The notes under the pieces were generated by a model that was not told the DNA's origin, did no database searches, and saw only the letters and a list, made by a program, of their open reading frames with translations. A stretch of 64,000 nt of DNA, from the NCBI GenBank assembly GCA_013399895.1, contig VXBA01003793.1, positions 366,322 to 430,321 on the forward strand, given 5' to 3'. Positions 63,401-64,000 of this stretch are shown here, one piece after another. A program made the translations under genes and the position numbers. The DNA comes from Serilophus lunatus (taxonomy: Eukaryota; Chordata; Aves; Passeriformes; Eurylaimidae). Positions within the stretch are counted from its first letter, which is position 1; the number at the start of each line of letters is the position of its first letter.

Positions 63401-63730
63401 CGACAAAAGCTAACAAGCTTCCTCCAGCCAGTAAGTAGAGTGCAGCAGATGATAAAGGGGATCATATGCTGGGAAAGAATGAGTTTTAATCTGGGCAATG
63501 ACAGGCTTGAGGGCTCTGCAGCTTGTAAGCAACATGGACACTCACTGACCCTGCTTTCTTTGCCTCATTTCACCTGACAAATGAGTGTGGTACAACGGGA
63601 GTTCAGGTCTCTCCATGCAGCAGTGCAAATCACTTCAGTGAAGGCATAATTGAGTATGTGAGGGGATTTGCTCAGAGACCTTTCACATGGTTGCAGTTGC
63701 AGGGGCAATCACTTCCCCGGTCTGTCTAGG
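60479..63730. other. Gene-free stretch with a possible conserved block
   Basis: No gene is recognisable. The part at 60790-61150 is listed separately as a possible conserved noncoding element. The 122-codon open frame at 62025-62393 shows no domain and is probably random. A MIR-like trace near 63555-63590 is too weak to call. Confidence 0.5.
60790..61150. promoter_or_regulatory. Candidate conserved noncoding element
   Basis: This is a repeat-free block with balanced composition and clustered motifs: TGTGACCACACAG (RUNX-like ACCACA), TCTGTCATTTTAATTAGGCT (homeodomain TAATTA with a TGTCA neighbour), CTCTGACAG (MEIS-like) and GATGTGCAAATCAC (octamer/POU-like). It resembles conserved gene-desert enhancers in texture. 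That is an impression from motifs, not an alignment. Confidence 0.3.
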
Positions 63731-64000
63731 CATGGGGTCCTCAAACTGTGACTCATGGGCTGGATACAGCCCCCCAATCCAGCCCGCCTGTATTTACAGA
63801 ACCCCCCCGCCTGTGTCCTGCCTGGGGAGGGGGCCAGCACGGGGTCCCCCGGCCCCAACACAGGCAGCAGCCCCGGGAGCTTGGCCGCAGGGGCACCCCA
63901 GTGGCCCCCCACCCCCATCCCAGGGGGTCCCTCCTGCAGAGGACCCCTGGGGGCGGCGGCAGCAGTCGCTCCTGGGCGTCCCCAGGGTGCCCGCGGCCAG
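63731..64000 (+). mobile_element. GC-rich interspersed repeat, probably hAT-like, cut by window end
   Basis: Composition changes abruptly to about 70% GC with many CpGs and C/G-runs. The start, CATGGGGTCCTCAAACTGTG, resembles the hAT/Charlie-type terminal repeat (CAGGGGTCCTCAAACT). The following TGACTCATGGGCTGGATACA looks like a CpG-decayed form of a CGGCCCGCGGGCCGG-type segment I associate with this repeat. A block CCTGTATTTACAGAACCCCC follows. The other end lies outside the window, so neither length nor target duplication can be checked. The call as a repeat is firmer than the class. Confidence 0.55.

Noticed and set aside
63555..63590. Possible MIR core (TTTCTTTGCCTCATTTCACC then TGACAAATGAG)
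   Set aside because: Too short and diverged to separate from chance.

Overview
The window is nuclear DNA from a bird, and it looks like a gene desert or the inside of a very long intron. The evidence for a bird is the repeat content. There is a 5'-truncated CR1 LINE that ends in the avian-type 3' tail, a second short CR1 3' end, an older CR1/L3-like fragment, an endogenous-retrovirus LTR of a type I recall from bird genomes, and several worn amniote MIR-like SINEs. Base composition is AT-rich (I estimate about 40% GC) with few CpGs. I found no open frame with a recognisable protein. The longest frames run only about 100-142 codons, have no convincing homology or codon bias, and lie in repeats, purine tracts or unremarkable sequence. 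No rRNA, tRNA, CRISPR array or bacterial-type feature is present.

Layout. 1-1806 is featureless. 1807-2289 holds a nuclear copy of mitochondrial ATP6 (a NUMT) in reverse orientation, bracketed by a 49-bp direct repeat. 3861-4328 is an avian LTR on the minus strand. About 7495-8498 is the main CR1 copy. 13070-13310 is an old CR1/L3 relic. Worn MIR-like SINEs lie near 4.9, 16.7, 19.8, 35.3 and 37.1 kb. 37900-38035 is a second CR1 3' end. 48824-50018 looks like a full solo LTR with a TATA box, a long CT-rich tract and a 5-bp target-site duplication. 60399-60478 is a palindromic MITE-like relic. From about 63731 the window enters a GC- and CpG-rich interspersed repeat, probably hAT-like, that continues past the end.

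Between these, 25.9-29.35 kb stands out. It starts with a local CpG cluster and continues as repeat-poor, motif-rich sequence (PBX/MEIS-, SOX- and homeodomain-type sites), the best candidate here for conserved regulatory DNA. A second such block is near 60.8-61.1 kb. This rests on motif reading only and needs an alignment to test.

No genes work together here. The window records transposon, retroviral and organelle DNA insertion, plus possible long-range regulatory sequence for genes outside it. I did not find a new biological system. The most unusual item is the 49-bp duplication around the NUMT.
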